Below are positions 9,124 to 14,975 of a stretch of 20,199 nt of DNA, piece by piece. This DNA is from a virus: positions 1-20,199 of IMG/VR virus record IMGVR_UViG_3300042448_000260. One strand, written 5' to 3'. Within the stretch, counting starts at the first letter, position 1. Every line of letters begins with the position of its first letter. A program made the translations under genes and the position numbers. Below the pieces are notes generated by a model. It ran no database searches and was not told the origin of the DNA. It worked only from the letters and a program-made list of their open reading frames with translations.

Positions 9124-10272
9124 TTAGAAGGATATATATGAGTCATCTGTAAAGTATTCCTCCTTGATATGAGTGGCAGCATATCGGATGGCATCCATTG
9201 CATCATCCCATAACTTGACCGGCTCATCTGTAATGGTATCACCTATTTTCTTCCACTTGTAATTCTCATACTCCTTCTTAAGTTGAGGATGGTCCTCACA
9301 GAATATACCAAAGGACTTGATGTTGTTAATACCTTGCTTGACTACCTTATTAGCATTTTCAATATAGTAACCTGCTCTGTCTATCTCAGCAATGATTTCT
9401 GGCCTTGAATAGTCAGCAAGGATGTTGATGCTTTTTTCAATGCCTAACTGATCCATCCTTGCTATGAGGTCAGTGGTAGTCAAGTAACTCTCATAGATGA
9501 TAGGCTCAATGTATAGATCCTTATCTCTCCAATATACTCTCACCAATGCAGTGGGGTGATTATAACCAAAGTCAAGGCCATAGACAAATGAGGTGAACTT
9601 AGCAGGCCTGTGCTTGACAAATGTCCAATTGGAGTAGATGTTACTCTTGGATATGGCTTTCTCCCCTAATGCATAGATTTGATACTGTGCCTCATCGGTT
9701 CGTTTCAAGTCCTCAATCTGTTTCTTAATAGACTCAGGTAGAAATGGGTTGTCCTTGTACGTTGACTTGATGAGTATGCTCTCATCTGCAGGTAACTCAT
9801 ACAGCCATGAGTTAGACTCAGATGGGTTGTAGTCAAAGATTAGCTTACCCTCTGTCCTCATGTTCAACTGAGTGAAGTCATCATAGTATAGCTCATTAGC
9901 CTCATTGCACCATGCCAGGTCTCTCTTCCTACCTCTTATCTTTTGCTCATCATCCACTGAAAAGAACTCAACTATAGATCCATTGTCAAATGAATAGATA
10001 TGCTCACTCTTATTATGCTTGTTAACATCGTATATCTCAAGGCTCTTCATGATCTCAAGGAAGTCTCTCATCACTGTAGCTCTCAATGCCGGGAATGTTT
10101 TACGTATGATACTCACTACCTTGTTTCTGTTCTGTAGGCAGTAAACTATGACCAACTGACATAGTGAGTAGGTCTTAGAACTCCTTGAGCCGCCCTCATT
10201 GATTATAAACCTTTGCTCTGAGTTGAGAGCATTAAAGTTCTTTTCAAATATGACTGTGCTATTAATCTCCAT
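9124..10272 (-). CDS. terL: Terminase large subunit, 382 aa
   Basis: This ATP-driven motor with nuclease activity cuts and packages phage DNA into the prohead. The ATPase half has a Walker A motif GGSRSSKT at 27-34, a Walker B region DLAWCNEA at 118-125 ending in the catalytic Glu, and FDYNPS at 146-151 as a likely coupling motif. The nuclease half has the RNase H-like acidic residues: LDFGYNHPTAL with Asp234, ADYSRPE with Asp287, and DDAMDAIRYA at 356-365. The arrangement is that of the PBSX/Terminase_3 group, and the length is normal or slightly short. It sits 72 bp after the small subunit; that gap is very AT-rich. It is followed by tail genes instead of portal and capsid genes. Confidence 0.95.
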   Translation of the reverse strand: MEINSTVIFEKNFNALNSEQRFIINEGGSRSSKTYSLCQLVIVYCLQNRNKVVSIIRKTFPALRATVMRDFLEIMKSLEIYDVNKHNKSEHIYSFDNGSIVEFFSVDDEQKIRGRKRDLAWCNEANELYYDDFTQLNMRTEGKLIFDYNPSESNSWLYELPADESILIKSTYKDNPFLPESIKKQIEDLKRTDEAQYQIYALGEKAISKSNIYSNWTFVKHRPAKFTSFVYGLDFGYNHPTALVRVYWRDKDLYIEPIIYESYLTTTDLIARMDQLGIEKSINILADYSRPEIIAEIDRAGYYIENANKVVKQGINNIKSFGIFCEDHPQLKKEYENYKWKKIGDTITDEPVKLWDDAMDAIRYAATHIKEEYFTDDSYISF

Positions 10273-10344
10273 TTTTTAGGCAATAGTTAAGCTATAACAC
10301 TATATTTAGTATTATGACAATTAACCTATCTTACTATATATATA

Positions 10345-10764
10345 TTAATTAGGCTTTATAATATTAACCTTGACCTCATTGATAGCTTGACCTTGAGTGG
10401 TCGTATCTACCCTTTCAGTTAGGTTGTTTAATCTCTGAGTGATGGAAGGATTATACTGCCCTGCCATTCCACCTGTAATCTGATCTTCTCTAATGACTCT
10501 CTTTATACGCGAACAGATGGCAACATATTCAGAATATCTCCTATCTCTATTCTCAAAATACTGATCTATACATCCTATCTTATCATAGCAATAATTATAG
10601 AACCCTTCAAAAATAAGTGGTCTTTCCAATGGGATAGCAGTAGCCTCCCCTGTTTTAGTTGAAAGTGAGTATTGATATCTTGGATTTGATTTGCACCAAT
10701 CTCTGTAAGATTCAAATAGCTCCCACATTTTCTCAGGAGTCTCTATGTATTTATGCTTTGCCAT
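10345..10764 (-). CDS. terS: Terminase small subunit (gp3-like DNA-packaging protein), 139 aa
   Basis: It recognises phage DNA and loads the large subunit. The sequence fits the gp3-type packaging protein family: ETPEKMWELFESYRDWCKSN near the N-terminus, PLERPLIFEGFYNYC at 45-59, a helical middle (YVAICSRIKRVIREDQITGG at 80-99), GGMAGQYNPSITQRLNNL at 98-115, then a tail. Conserved RPL..EGF and G..G.YN landmarks support the call, as does the terL neighbour. The frame can be read from a TTG at 10770, but the ATG at 10762-10764 is the natural start; it overlaps the end of the preceding gene by 14 bp. No separate promoter is visible. Confidence 0.85.
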   Translation of the reverse strand: MAKHKYIETPEKMWELFESYRDWCKSNPRYQYSLSTKTGEATAIPLERPLIFEGFYNYCYDKIGCIDQYFENRDRRYSEYVAICSRIKRVIREDQITGGMAGQYNPSITQRLNNLTERVDTTTQGQAINEVKVNIIKPN

Positions 10765-11233
10765 TGTCAATCTGTTTTAATTTACGTTGTGCCCATTCAA
10801 CACCCTCATCACCTCCCCAAGCAAGCCACATCAATCTGCCACATCCATCACCCAGCTCTTTTTGTGAGTTTTGCCTATGTCGTTCAAATCCTGCCATTCT
10901 TGCAATGGTATCTCTTGTGATAGGTTCACCTTTGGCAAGTTGGTTAGCTCTTGCCTTACCTACAGGAGTTCCACATGACCCCCATCCATTCTCATCTGCC
11001 CATCTGAGTGCTATCTTAGCATTCTCAGTTGCTGCATTAGGATAGTCAGAGTATGAAGGTTCTGCGAATGCCTGTCTATACTTAGAGTAGGCAGTTTGTT
11101 TAACCTCATCCCACATGGACTCACACACAGCATAGCGTTGCTCCTCATCTGGGAACTTGCTTAGTGTCTCCTTATCTGACATACATCTTTGAATGTAGTC
11201 ATCATGTGGCTCTTGTGGTTTAGGGGTTGGCAT
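10751..11233 (-). CDS. Conserved phage protein of unknown function, 160 aa
   Basis: Two conserved parts are visible. Residues 1-45 read as a short Cys-containing motif (DDYIQRCMSDKETLSKFPD followed by QRYAVCESMWDE). Residues 60-155 contain YPNAATENAKIALRWADENG, CGTPVGKARANQLAKGEPI, RDTIARMAGFERH and GGDEGVEWAQRKLKQID. Both are patterns I recognise from many phages, often close to packaging or capsid genes and sometimes fused to other virion proteins, but no biochemical role is known to me. The frame continues upstream to a TTG at 11356, but that extension overlaps the preceding gene out of frame; the ATG at 11233 overlaps it by only 14 bp and is preferred. Confidence 0.75.
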   Translation of the reverse strand: MPTPKPQEPHDDYIQRCMSDKETLSKFPDEEQRYAVCESMWDEVKQTAYSKYRQAFAEPSYSDYPNAATENAKIALRWADENGWGSCGTPVGKARANQLAKGEPITRDTIARMAGFERHRQNSQKELGDGCGRLMWLAWGGDEGVEWAQRKLKQIDNGKA

Positions 11234-11483
11234 CTGTATCAGGTTTCTGCTTACGTTTCTTCTTAGGCTTAGGAGCTTCCTCACCTGGGATAGGTGGATC
11301 AACTGCCTCATATTTGATAACTGTAGGTACTTCCTCGAATAGGTAAGATAGTCCAATAGATTGGTAGTACTTCACCTTGCTCATGTCAATCTTAGCCACT
11401 ACGATAGAACGTTGTCCTAAGATGCGATCATATACTCTGACAGTTTTGTCAATGTATTCTGTTTTAATTTTAAAATTGCTCAT
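11220..11483 (-). CDS. Hypothetical protein with basic C-terminus, 87 aa
   Basis: I do not recognise this family. The first 60 residues look like a small alpha/beta unit (KTEYIDKTVRVYDRILGQRS, then SKVKYYQSIGLSYLFEE). The last 25 are a proline- and lysine-rich tail (PPIPGEEAPKPKKKRKQKP) that is probably disordered and could bind nucleic acid or an acidic partner. There is no signal peptide or membrane helix. It overlaps the 53-aa membrane protein gene upstream by 14 bp and the 160-aa gene downstream by 14 bp. This repeated overlap size suggests compact, coupled translation. Confidence 0.65.
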   Translation of the reverse strand: MSNFKIKTEYIDKTVRVYDRILGQRSIVVAKIDMSKVKYYQSIGLSYLFEEVPTVIKYEAVDPPIPGEEAPKPKKKRKQKPDTDANP

Positions 11484-11631
11484 ATTCTTTAACTATTATA
11501 AATACTAAATATAGTGCTAAGGTAATGCTTGATAACTTAAATAGCAAATATGTGTTTTCATTCCACAGTGCCATTACTACTCCAAAGGCCATTATGTAAG
11601 TCATTAAGCCTAAAAAATCAGCATTCCTCAT
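11470..11631 (-). CDS. Two-helix membrane microprotein (holin-like?), 53 aa
   Basis: This short frame begins MRNADFLGLMTYIMAFGVVM and ends IVKEYEQF. It has two hydrophobic segments, about residues 6-23 and 29-47, separated by a short polar turn (WNENTY), so it should be a small two-pass inner-membrane protein. Size and topology would fit a small holin or holin-like accessory protein, but no lysin is next to it, so that is only a possibility. Evidence that it is real: its ATG is part of the repeated 15-bp start element, it overlaps the end of the sigma-like gene upstream and overlaps the next gene by 14 bp, and without it the window would have an unexplained gap here. Confidence 0.65.
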   Translation of the reverse strand: MRNADFLGLMTYIMAFGVVMALWNENTYLLFKLSSITLALYLVFIIVKEYEQF

Positions 11632-12160
11632 ACCTATATTGTATTTGATTTATATTTTCTTTAATTTCTTTAATCAGGAAGTAGGCAGATGTACTGTTAA
11701 TGTTGAAATATTTAGCGAGTGCAGTCTGAGTTGAGTGCCCTTTGTCATAATATGCCTCAAATACTATCTTTTTTATCCTGTCTTTTTGTTCTGTTCTATA
11801 TATTTCAACAAGAGCCTTTTTAAAGTTGTACCTATCTTCTATCTCAATCTTGTGCTCAAGGTCTGTAGGGTCATCAATGACATCCATTGTGTACTCTTGA
11901 GACCTGTACAAATCTTGTTTCTTAGTCTTAGAGCCTTGAGTCCAGATAAGATCACATTTAATGGTGTTGAGTAGATAGCTCTTAGCCTTGTCCTCTGTCA
12001 TATCTTGAGCATTGAGTCCTGCACAGTGTAGGTAAGCATTGTTAATAACTGCATCTGCATCTATTGAGGTTGGTATATTAAGCACATCTAAGAAATGGCG
12101 TGTGTACTTGAGCACCTCAAGGTAGTTACGAGAGAGATATCTATCCAAGTGCTCCTTCAT
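11618..12160 (-). CDS. Sigma factor-like transcription regulator, 180 aa
   Basis: The protein has the build of a small two-domain sigma-70-type factor. Residues 10-75 resemble region 2 (DADAVINNAYLHC at 34-46, then SYLLNTIKCDLIWTQGSK at 61-78), with a charged linker containing IDDPTDLEHKIEIED. Residues 127-172 are a C-terminal helix-turn-helix resembling region 4 (STQTALAKYFNINSTSAYFL at 143-162). It would direct host RNA polymerase to phage promoters. It sits early in the late-side cluster, just before packaging genes, which is a sensible place for a late-gene activator. The frame extends to a GTG at 12208, but the ATG at 12160 overlaps the upstream gene less and is preferred. It could instead be a diverged HTH regulator without sigma activity. 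Confidence 0.6.
   Translation of the reverse strand: MKEHLDRYLSRNYLEVLKYTRHFLDVLNIPTSIDADAVINNAYLHCAGLNAQDMTEDKAKSYLLNTIKCDLIWTQGSKTKKQDLYRSQEYTMDVIDDPTDLEHKIEIEDRYNFKKALVEIYRTEQKDRIKKIVFEAYYDKGHSTQTALAKYFNINSTSAYFLIKEIKENINQIQYRYEEC
11629..11643 (-). promoter_or_regulatory. Repeated start element, copy C (TACAATATAGGTATG)
   Basis: The element overlaps the final codons of the sigma-like gene and ends in the ATG of the 53-aa membrane protein gene. Because it sits inside a different reading frame here, yet is identical to copies A and B, selection on the nucleotide sequence itself is likely. Confidence 0.6.
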
Positions 12161-12347
12161 ACCATTGAGTGAAGTCTTTGAGCCATACCTTCCTGCGTAC
12201 TGATGCACAGAAACACTCCTTATCTCTTTGTCCTGTAACTCTGTTCTTAACTTGTTGTAGTTGTATAAGGCTTCTCTTAGTGAGCACCTTATCCTCAGGT
12301 TGATTGAGGATATTATCTATGAGTTGTATATCAGTTTGTTCAAGCAT
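12141..12347 (-). CDS. Small conserved-looking hypothetical protein, 68 aa
   Basis: Starting at the ATG at 12345-12347 this gives a 68-residue helical, charged protein: LIDNILNQPEDKVLTKRSLI, then KNRVTGQRDKECFCASVRRK, then VWLKDFTQWYEGALG. The close Cys-x-Cys followed by basic residues and aromatic residues could bind metal or nucleic acid, but I cannot name a function. An extension to a TTG at 12452 exists but would be out-of-frame reading of the CxxC membrane protein gene, so I reject it. It overlaps the upstream gene by 31 bp and the sigma-like gene by 20 bp. It ends in TAG, as does the upstream gene, so the standard code applies. Confidence 0.6.
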   Translation of the reverse strand: MLEQTDIQLIDNILNQPEDKVLTKRSLIQLQQVKNRVTGQRDKECFCASVRRKVWLKDFTQWYEGALG

Positions 12348-12547
12348 ACAGCTGTGAGTGATGTGGCACAAGCCACAGTGAATGATTGTGAGTAGGCCCA
12401 AGTCCCCCAGAAGCTGAGACACTTCCAGCAGCCAAGTGAAGTATGTAGCCAATCTGGGAGGTTGAGCTTGTTATCTATATAGTTCTGTAATGGTTCAAAG
12501 TGAGTGAACCACCAGGAGATTACTAATGGAGTTAAATATCCTATCAT
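12317..12547 (-). CDS. Small membrane protein with CxxC motif, 76 aa
   Basis: The protein has a hydrophobic N-terminal segment (about 3-16, TPLVISWWF), a soluble stretch, then GCWKCLSFWGTWAY (39-52) and a second hydrophobic segment (about 56-72, FTVACATSLTAVCLNKLI). The pattern CxxCLxFW followed by a membrane helix recurs in small membrane proteins of phages and prophages (compare DUF1360-type proteins), where its role is unknown; a holin-like or membrane-remodelling role has not been shown. It is the first gene after the early/late junction. The candidate promoter ends only 4 bp before the ATG, so the mRNA would be nearly leaderless, or the promoter serves later genes. Confidence 0.65.
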   Translation of the reverse strand: MIGYLTPLVISWWFTHFEPLQNYIDNKLNLPDWLHTSLGCWKCLSFWGTWAYSQSFTVACATSLTAVCLNKLIYNS

Positions 12548-12551
12548 GGTG

Positions 12552-12582
12552 CTAAGATAATAAAAGTTATTAACATGACAAA
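12552..12582 (-). promoter_or_regulatory. Candidate Bacteroidota-type promoter for the late-side cluster
   Basis: The minus strand shows TTTG (12579-12582), a 19-bp spacer, then TATCTTAG (12552-12559). The known -33/-7 consensus in Bacteroidota is TTTG, about 19 bp, TAnnTTTG, so the match is complete except for one base. It lies just after a hairpin that follows the last early gene. The initiation point would fall at or next to the ATG of the next gene. Confidence 0.5.
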
Positions 12583-12603
12583 GGAGAGCTGTTACACTCT
12601 CCT
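12582..12603 (-). terminator. Hairpin after the early operon (weak terminator candidate)
   Basis: AGGAGAG and CTCTCCT form a perfect 7-bp stem with an 8-base loop, 20 bp after the stop of the HTH gene. On the minus strand it is followed by only TTTGT, so termination may be partial. Its last base is part of the -33 box of the promoter, so the two signals are physically fused. Confidence 0.4.
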
Positions 12604-12623
12604 GTCTGGCTGCCGAGCCTCAG

Positions 12624-12842
12624 TTATTTCATCAAGTATTTAAACACCTTATCATAAAACTTACCTGTTACCTCATTGCCATGCATGAATCGATACATTT
12701 GAAACTTATCCACTCCAACGTCCTCTGCAAGGTGAACAACTTTATATCTCCTTGATAGCTTATCAAACAACTCTGCTCTTATTGAGTCAGTGAGTGTTTC
12801 ACCATCTTTGATGTACACAGTCTTAGAACGGGAGGTCATCAT
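12624..12842 (-). CDS. Small helix-turn-helix DNA-binding protein, 72 aa
   Basis: The protein is nearly all helical with a clear helix-turn-helix: KVVHLAEDVGVDKFQMYRFM at 34-53, followed by HGNEVTGKFYDKVFKYLMK. This is the size and form of a Cro- or CI-type DNA-binding domain without a dimerisation or cleavage domain. It is the last gene of the early operon, a reasonable place for a protein that turns early promoters down. Candidate targets are the inverted repeats and AAGTAC sites upstream of the early operon, but nothing in the sequence proves this. The start is either of two adjacent ATGs (12842 or 12839), overlapping the SSB-like gene by 17-20 bp. Confidence 0.65.
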   Translation of the reverse strand: MMTSRSKTVYIKDGETLTDSIRAELFDKLSRRYKVVHLAEDVGVDKFQMYRFMHGNEVTGKFYDKVFKYLMK

Positions 12843-13167
12843 CTAATTCTATTGGTTGTGTACTTGGCTGTGATGGCTTAGATCCTGTTACCTCAATTTT
12901 CCATGCATCAAGAGTATTGTAATACTTCACAGGCTTACCCGGTGCAGCATACTCCCTGCCTCTCACATTGTATGAAACTTCCACTTGCTGACCTACACCC
13001 AATGACTCTAATACAGCCATCTTATCGTTGACTGTTTGGAACAGTATATCCTGTGGATACTTGTCATCCGGTGTTGTTACCACGAACTCTCTCACTGAGA
13101 ACTTATCACTGATTACCTTGATCGGATTGATGAGCTTGATAGCTCCTTTGATTGTTGAATCTGACAT
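12823..13167 (-). CDS. DUF3127-type single-stranded DNA-binding protein, 114 aa
   Basis: It is predicted to coat single-stranded phage DNA during replication and recombination. Residues 10-95 form an OB-fold-like beta domain (KFSVREFVVTTPDDKYPQDI, then VGQQVEVSYNVRGREY, then YYNTLDAWKIEV). A Pro/Ser/Gln-rich linker and the acidic tip DDDLPF at the C-terminus match the partner-binding tail of bacterial SSB. The overall pattern fits the DUF3127 family. Its neighbours are the recombinase and exonuclease genes, which supports an SSB role. It starts 10 bp after the preceding gene; its leader AATACAATAACAATG resembles the repeated late start element only in part. Confidence 0.8.
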   Translation of the reverse strand: MSDSTIKGAIKLINPIKVISDKFSVREFVVTTPDDKYPQDILFQTVNDKMAVLESLGVGQQVEVSYNVRGREYAAPGKPVKYYNTLDAWKIEVTGSKPSQPSTQPIELDDDLPF

Positions 13168-13177
13168 TGTTATTGTA

Positions 13178-13387
13178 TTATATTACTCTCTCAGGGAACG
13201 CTATCTCTGGAGTAGTTTGGTTAATAATTTCATCGGCTACTATGTTAGCATAAGCAACTGCAATCTCATGGTCTGAGCTGTATATTTGATGCTCAATGTC
13301 CATACCGTTTCTAATTTGTTCCATTCTTACAGGATTTGTAAGGAATGCAGCCACTAACTGAGTGACTATTTGTGTTCTTGTTTCCAT
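13178..13387 (-). CDS. Hypothetical small early protein, 69 aa
   Basis: I do not recognise it. It is helical and acidic, without membrane segments: METRTQIVTQLVAAFLTNPV at the start, then HEIAVAYANIVADEIINQ and a short C-terminal extension. Its stop-start junction with the exonuclease gene is TAATG (1-bp overlap), so it is translated with the recombination genes. Small proteins of this build next to phage recombination or SSB genes are common, but I cannot give a role. Confidence 0.6.
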   Translation of the reverse strand: METRTQIVTQLVAAFLTNPVRMEQIRNGMDIEHQIYSSDHEIAVAYANIVADEIINQTTPEIAFPERVI

Positions 13388-14010
13388 TATTTATTATTTA
13401 ATTCATTTACATATTGAGCATAATATTCAGAGCATGCTATTAATCTCTCTTTTATCTGTTCCTCAATGACTGTATCTCTCTCATATCTTAACACAGTTAC
13501 CCTATGGTGTGCAGGTATGTGCTTGACTTTATGAATTGATTTGTTATCCCAATCAGTGAGCAGAGTATCATCTGTATCATACATGGTGTACACTAACTCA
13601 AATGATGGCCTATCATACAGCCACATGTATGCTCTACCCTGCCACTCATAATCTGAGTTCTCACCTTCGGATGGTGTTGCCGGGAAGGTTTCTAATGACC
13701 AGGAGCTCTTAATGTCAATGATTACCTCATCAAGTAAGATATCACAACACCCTGACATGAGGTCATTAGTTACTCTGATTGTGTTCTTAATGTACTTTTT
13801 AGTGAAACGAACATCATTGAGTAAGTCAATACCATCCTGCTCCCAATCAGTTCCTTTAATCATTGGCTTAGTCTTAATGTCTGAGCTGTATCCAAAAAAG
13901 TCCTGTTTTGCAATTTTTCTAATCTCAGACTTAGCAGTCTCAGACAAGAGCTCAGACTTACTCCTGGAGTTAGTCATGAGCTTACCTAATTGTGATGGCC
14001 TCCATTTCAT
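13387..14010 (-). CDS. YqaJ-like recombination exonuclease, 207 aa
   Basis: This is a PD-(D/E)XK nuclease of the type that resects double-stranded ends for phage recombination (comparable in role to lambda exonuclease). Visible catalytic landmarks are Glu57 in GTDWEQDG, Asp90 in SGCCDIL, the DIK motif at 99-101 in VIIDIKSSWS, and Gln124 in YEWQGRAYMWLY, the helix motif typical of the YqaJ-like group. The length is normal. It overlaps the ERF gene by 4 bp (ATGA at 14007-14010), so annealing protein and exonuclease should be made together, as in other two-component phage recombination systems. Confidence 0.85.
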   Translation of the reverse strand: MKWRPSQLGKLMTNSRSKSELLSETAKSEIRKIAKQDFFGYSSDIKTKPMIKGTDWEQDGIDLLNDVRFTKKYIKNTIRVTNDLMSGCCDILLDEVIIDIKSSWSLETFPATPSEGENSDYEWQGRAYMWLYDRPSFELVYTMYDTDDTLLTDWDNKSIHKVKHIPAHHRVTVLRYERDTVIEEQIKERLIACSEYYAQYVNELNNK

Positions 14011-14561
14011 AGTTGTGCCTCCTGTTCTTTGGTTAGATAGAACTTAGCTTTGAGCTCCTCAACTGTGAACTCATTAGCCTTAATCTTAGCAAGAGCATTA
14101 TTGAAACGTTCAGTTGACAATGACTCTTTTTTAGTCTCAGTTGGTTGGTCCTTAGATGCCTGTTGACCATCATCATCCACTGCCTGCAATGAGAGAGCAC
14201 TTTGAAGGGTGTAACGTCTGTAGTAAGTGATTGCACTACCCATTTGTTGTGGTGTGATACCTTGAGGTAAGTCCATACATGACTCGAGCATTACACCTGA
14301 GTCAATATCTACTATTTGAGTGCATACACTATTACCTTGAATAGGTTGAATAAGTAGCAAGCCATTCTCTAAAAGTACAGGCTCAACAGTGCTAAGGATA
14401 GCATTAAGGTCAGCGTACTTTGAGTGATGGCTCATAGCGTTCTTAGTTACCTTACCAATGGCTAACTTTGCCCGGTGTAGTTTTTGGTGTAGAGTGAGTG
14501 TGTTACTCAACTCATTCAGCTCCTTGATTTTCTCAGTAGCTGTTTTGATTTCTTTTTCCAT
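14007..14561 (-). CDS. erf: ERF-family single-strand annealing protein, 184 aa
   Basis: It anneals complementary single strands in phage recombination. The ERF core spans about residues 25-132: HSKYADLNAILSTVEPVLLE at 46-65, LLLIQPIQGNSVCTQIVDID, then QQMGSAITYYRRYTLQSALS at 105-124 and DDDG at 129-132. The C-terminal 45 residues are a variable charged tail that could bind SSB or the exonuclease. The frame continues to another ATG at 14603 (14 extra residues), but those codons are the -7 region of a near-perfect promoter, so the ATG at 14561 is the real start; its leader would be about 15-20 bases. Confidence 0.87.
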   Translation of the reverse strand: MEKEIKTATEKIKELNELSNTLTLHQKLHRAKLAIGKVTKNAMSHHSKYADLNAILSTVEPVLLENGLLLIQPIQGNSVCTQIVDIDSGVMLESCMDLPQGITPQQMGSAITYYRRYTLQSALSLQAVDDDGQQASKDQPTETKKESLSTERFNNALAKIKANEFTVEELKAKFYLTKEQEAQL

Positions 14562-14581
14562 ACTGTTTTTATTTATTGCAT

Positions 14582-14612
14582 CAAAGTTAATAAAAGATTG
14601 CATAAGTACAAA
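14582..14612 (-). promoter_or_regulatory. Near-consensus Bacteroidota promoter for the ERF gene
   Basis: The minus strand has TTTG at 14609-14612, exactly 19 bp, then TAACTTTG at 14582-14589: a full match to TTTG-N19-TAnnTTTG. It allows separate expression of the recombination genes inside the long early operon. The AAGTAC core found in the origin-like array overlaps the -33 edge (14604-14609), so the same protein could act here. Confidence 0.65.
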
Positions 14613-14621
14613 ATAAAGTTA

Positions 14622-14972
14622 TTAACATTTGTATGTTAGTTCCTCTCCAGTCAGTGCGAAGTATAGATTTTCAAGTTGGTGGGCGTATTTGAGTTCCCAC
14701 TTACCAAAGGCTATATGATCATAAGAATATATCCAGATGTCTATATCATTTAAACTATAACATTTAGAGTCTCCTGCAAGTCCATATTGTTTAAACCCTA
14801 CCTTAATCAACCACTCCTCACTTATCTCAAGAGCCTGATAAAAATCATCAATCTCATCATCTAATAAATTTTCAATATCCTCTAAGTTAATGAGTCCTAT
14901 CTTATAAGTTCCATCACCTAACTCAATTTTATATGAGTTGCCTAATCTAATTTCATGTGAGTCTAATGTCAT
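14622..14972 (-). CDS. Conserved Bacteroidota phage protein of unknown function, 116 aa
   Basis: The protein has an N-terminal beta segment (HEIRLGNSYKIELGDGTYKI), an acidic helical middle (LEDIENLLDDEIDDFYQALE), then EEWLIKVGFKQYG and a C-terminal HQLENLYFALTGEELTYK. The combination of EIRLGN, EEWL...GF and HQL.NLYFALTGEEL is one I know from many short proteins of Bacteroidota phages and prophages, usually in replication modules. No function is known to me. It starts 3 bp after the 33-aa microprotein and ends about 10 bp from the -33 box of the ERF promoter. Confidence 0.7.
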   Translation of the reverse strand: MTLDSHEIRLGNSYKIELGDGTYKIGLINLEDIENLLDDEIDDFYQALEISEEWLIKVGFKQYGLAGDSKCYSLNDIDIWIYSYDHIAFGKWELKYAHQLENLYFALTGEELTYKC

Positions 14973-14975
14973 AAT

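Noticed and set aside
9042-9242. Minus-strand frame of 66 residues across the terL end
   Set aside because: It lies in another frame over terL and the 499-aa tail gene, is Met/Arg/Ser-rich without a motif, and has no leader.
10298-10313. 16-bp match (CACTATATTTAGTATT) between the terS-terL gap and the opposite strand at 11501-11516
   Set aside because: Both are very AT-rich, one is coding for the membrane microprotein, and a match of this length is near chance level in 20 kb of such sequence.
11234-11356. N-terminal extension of the 160-aa protein to a TTG at 11356
   Set aside because: It overlaps most of the preceding gene in another frame, and conserved sequence begins only after the ATG at 11233.
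12161-12208. GTG start for the sigma-like protein
   Set aside because: It adds 16 residues with no family resemblance that overlap the upstream gene; the ATG at 12160 is simpler, though the GTG cannot be excluded.
12317-12347. Stop-codon recoding (TAG read as an amino acid), seen in some Bacteroidota phages
   Set aside because: Two genes end in TAG with a normal start of the next gene at the overlap, and no large gene is interrupted by in-frame stops.
12348-12452. N-terminal extension of the 68-aa protein to a TTG at 12452
   Set aside because: The added 35 residues are out-of-frame reading of the CxxC membrane protein gene; an ATG at 12347 gives a compact 31-bp overlap.
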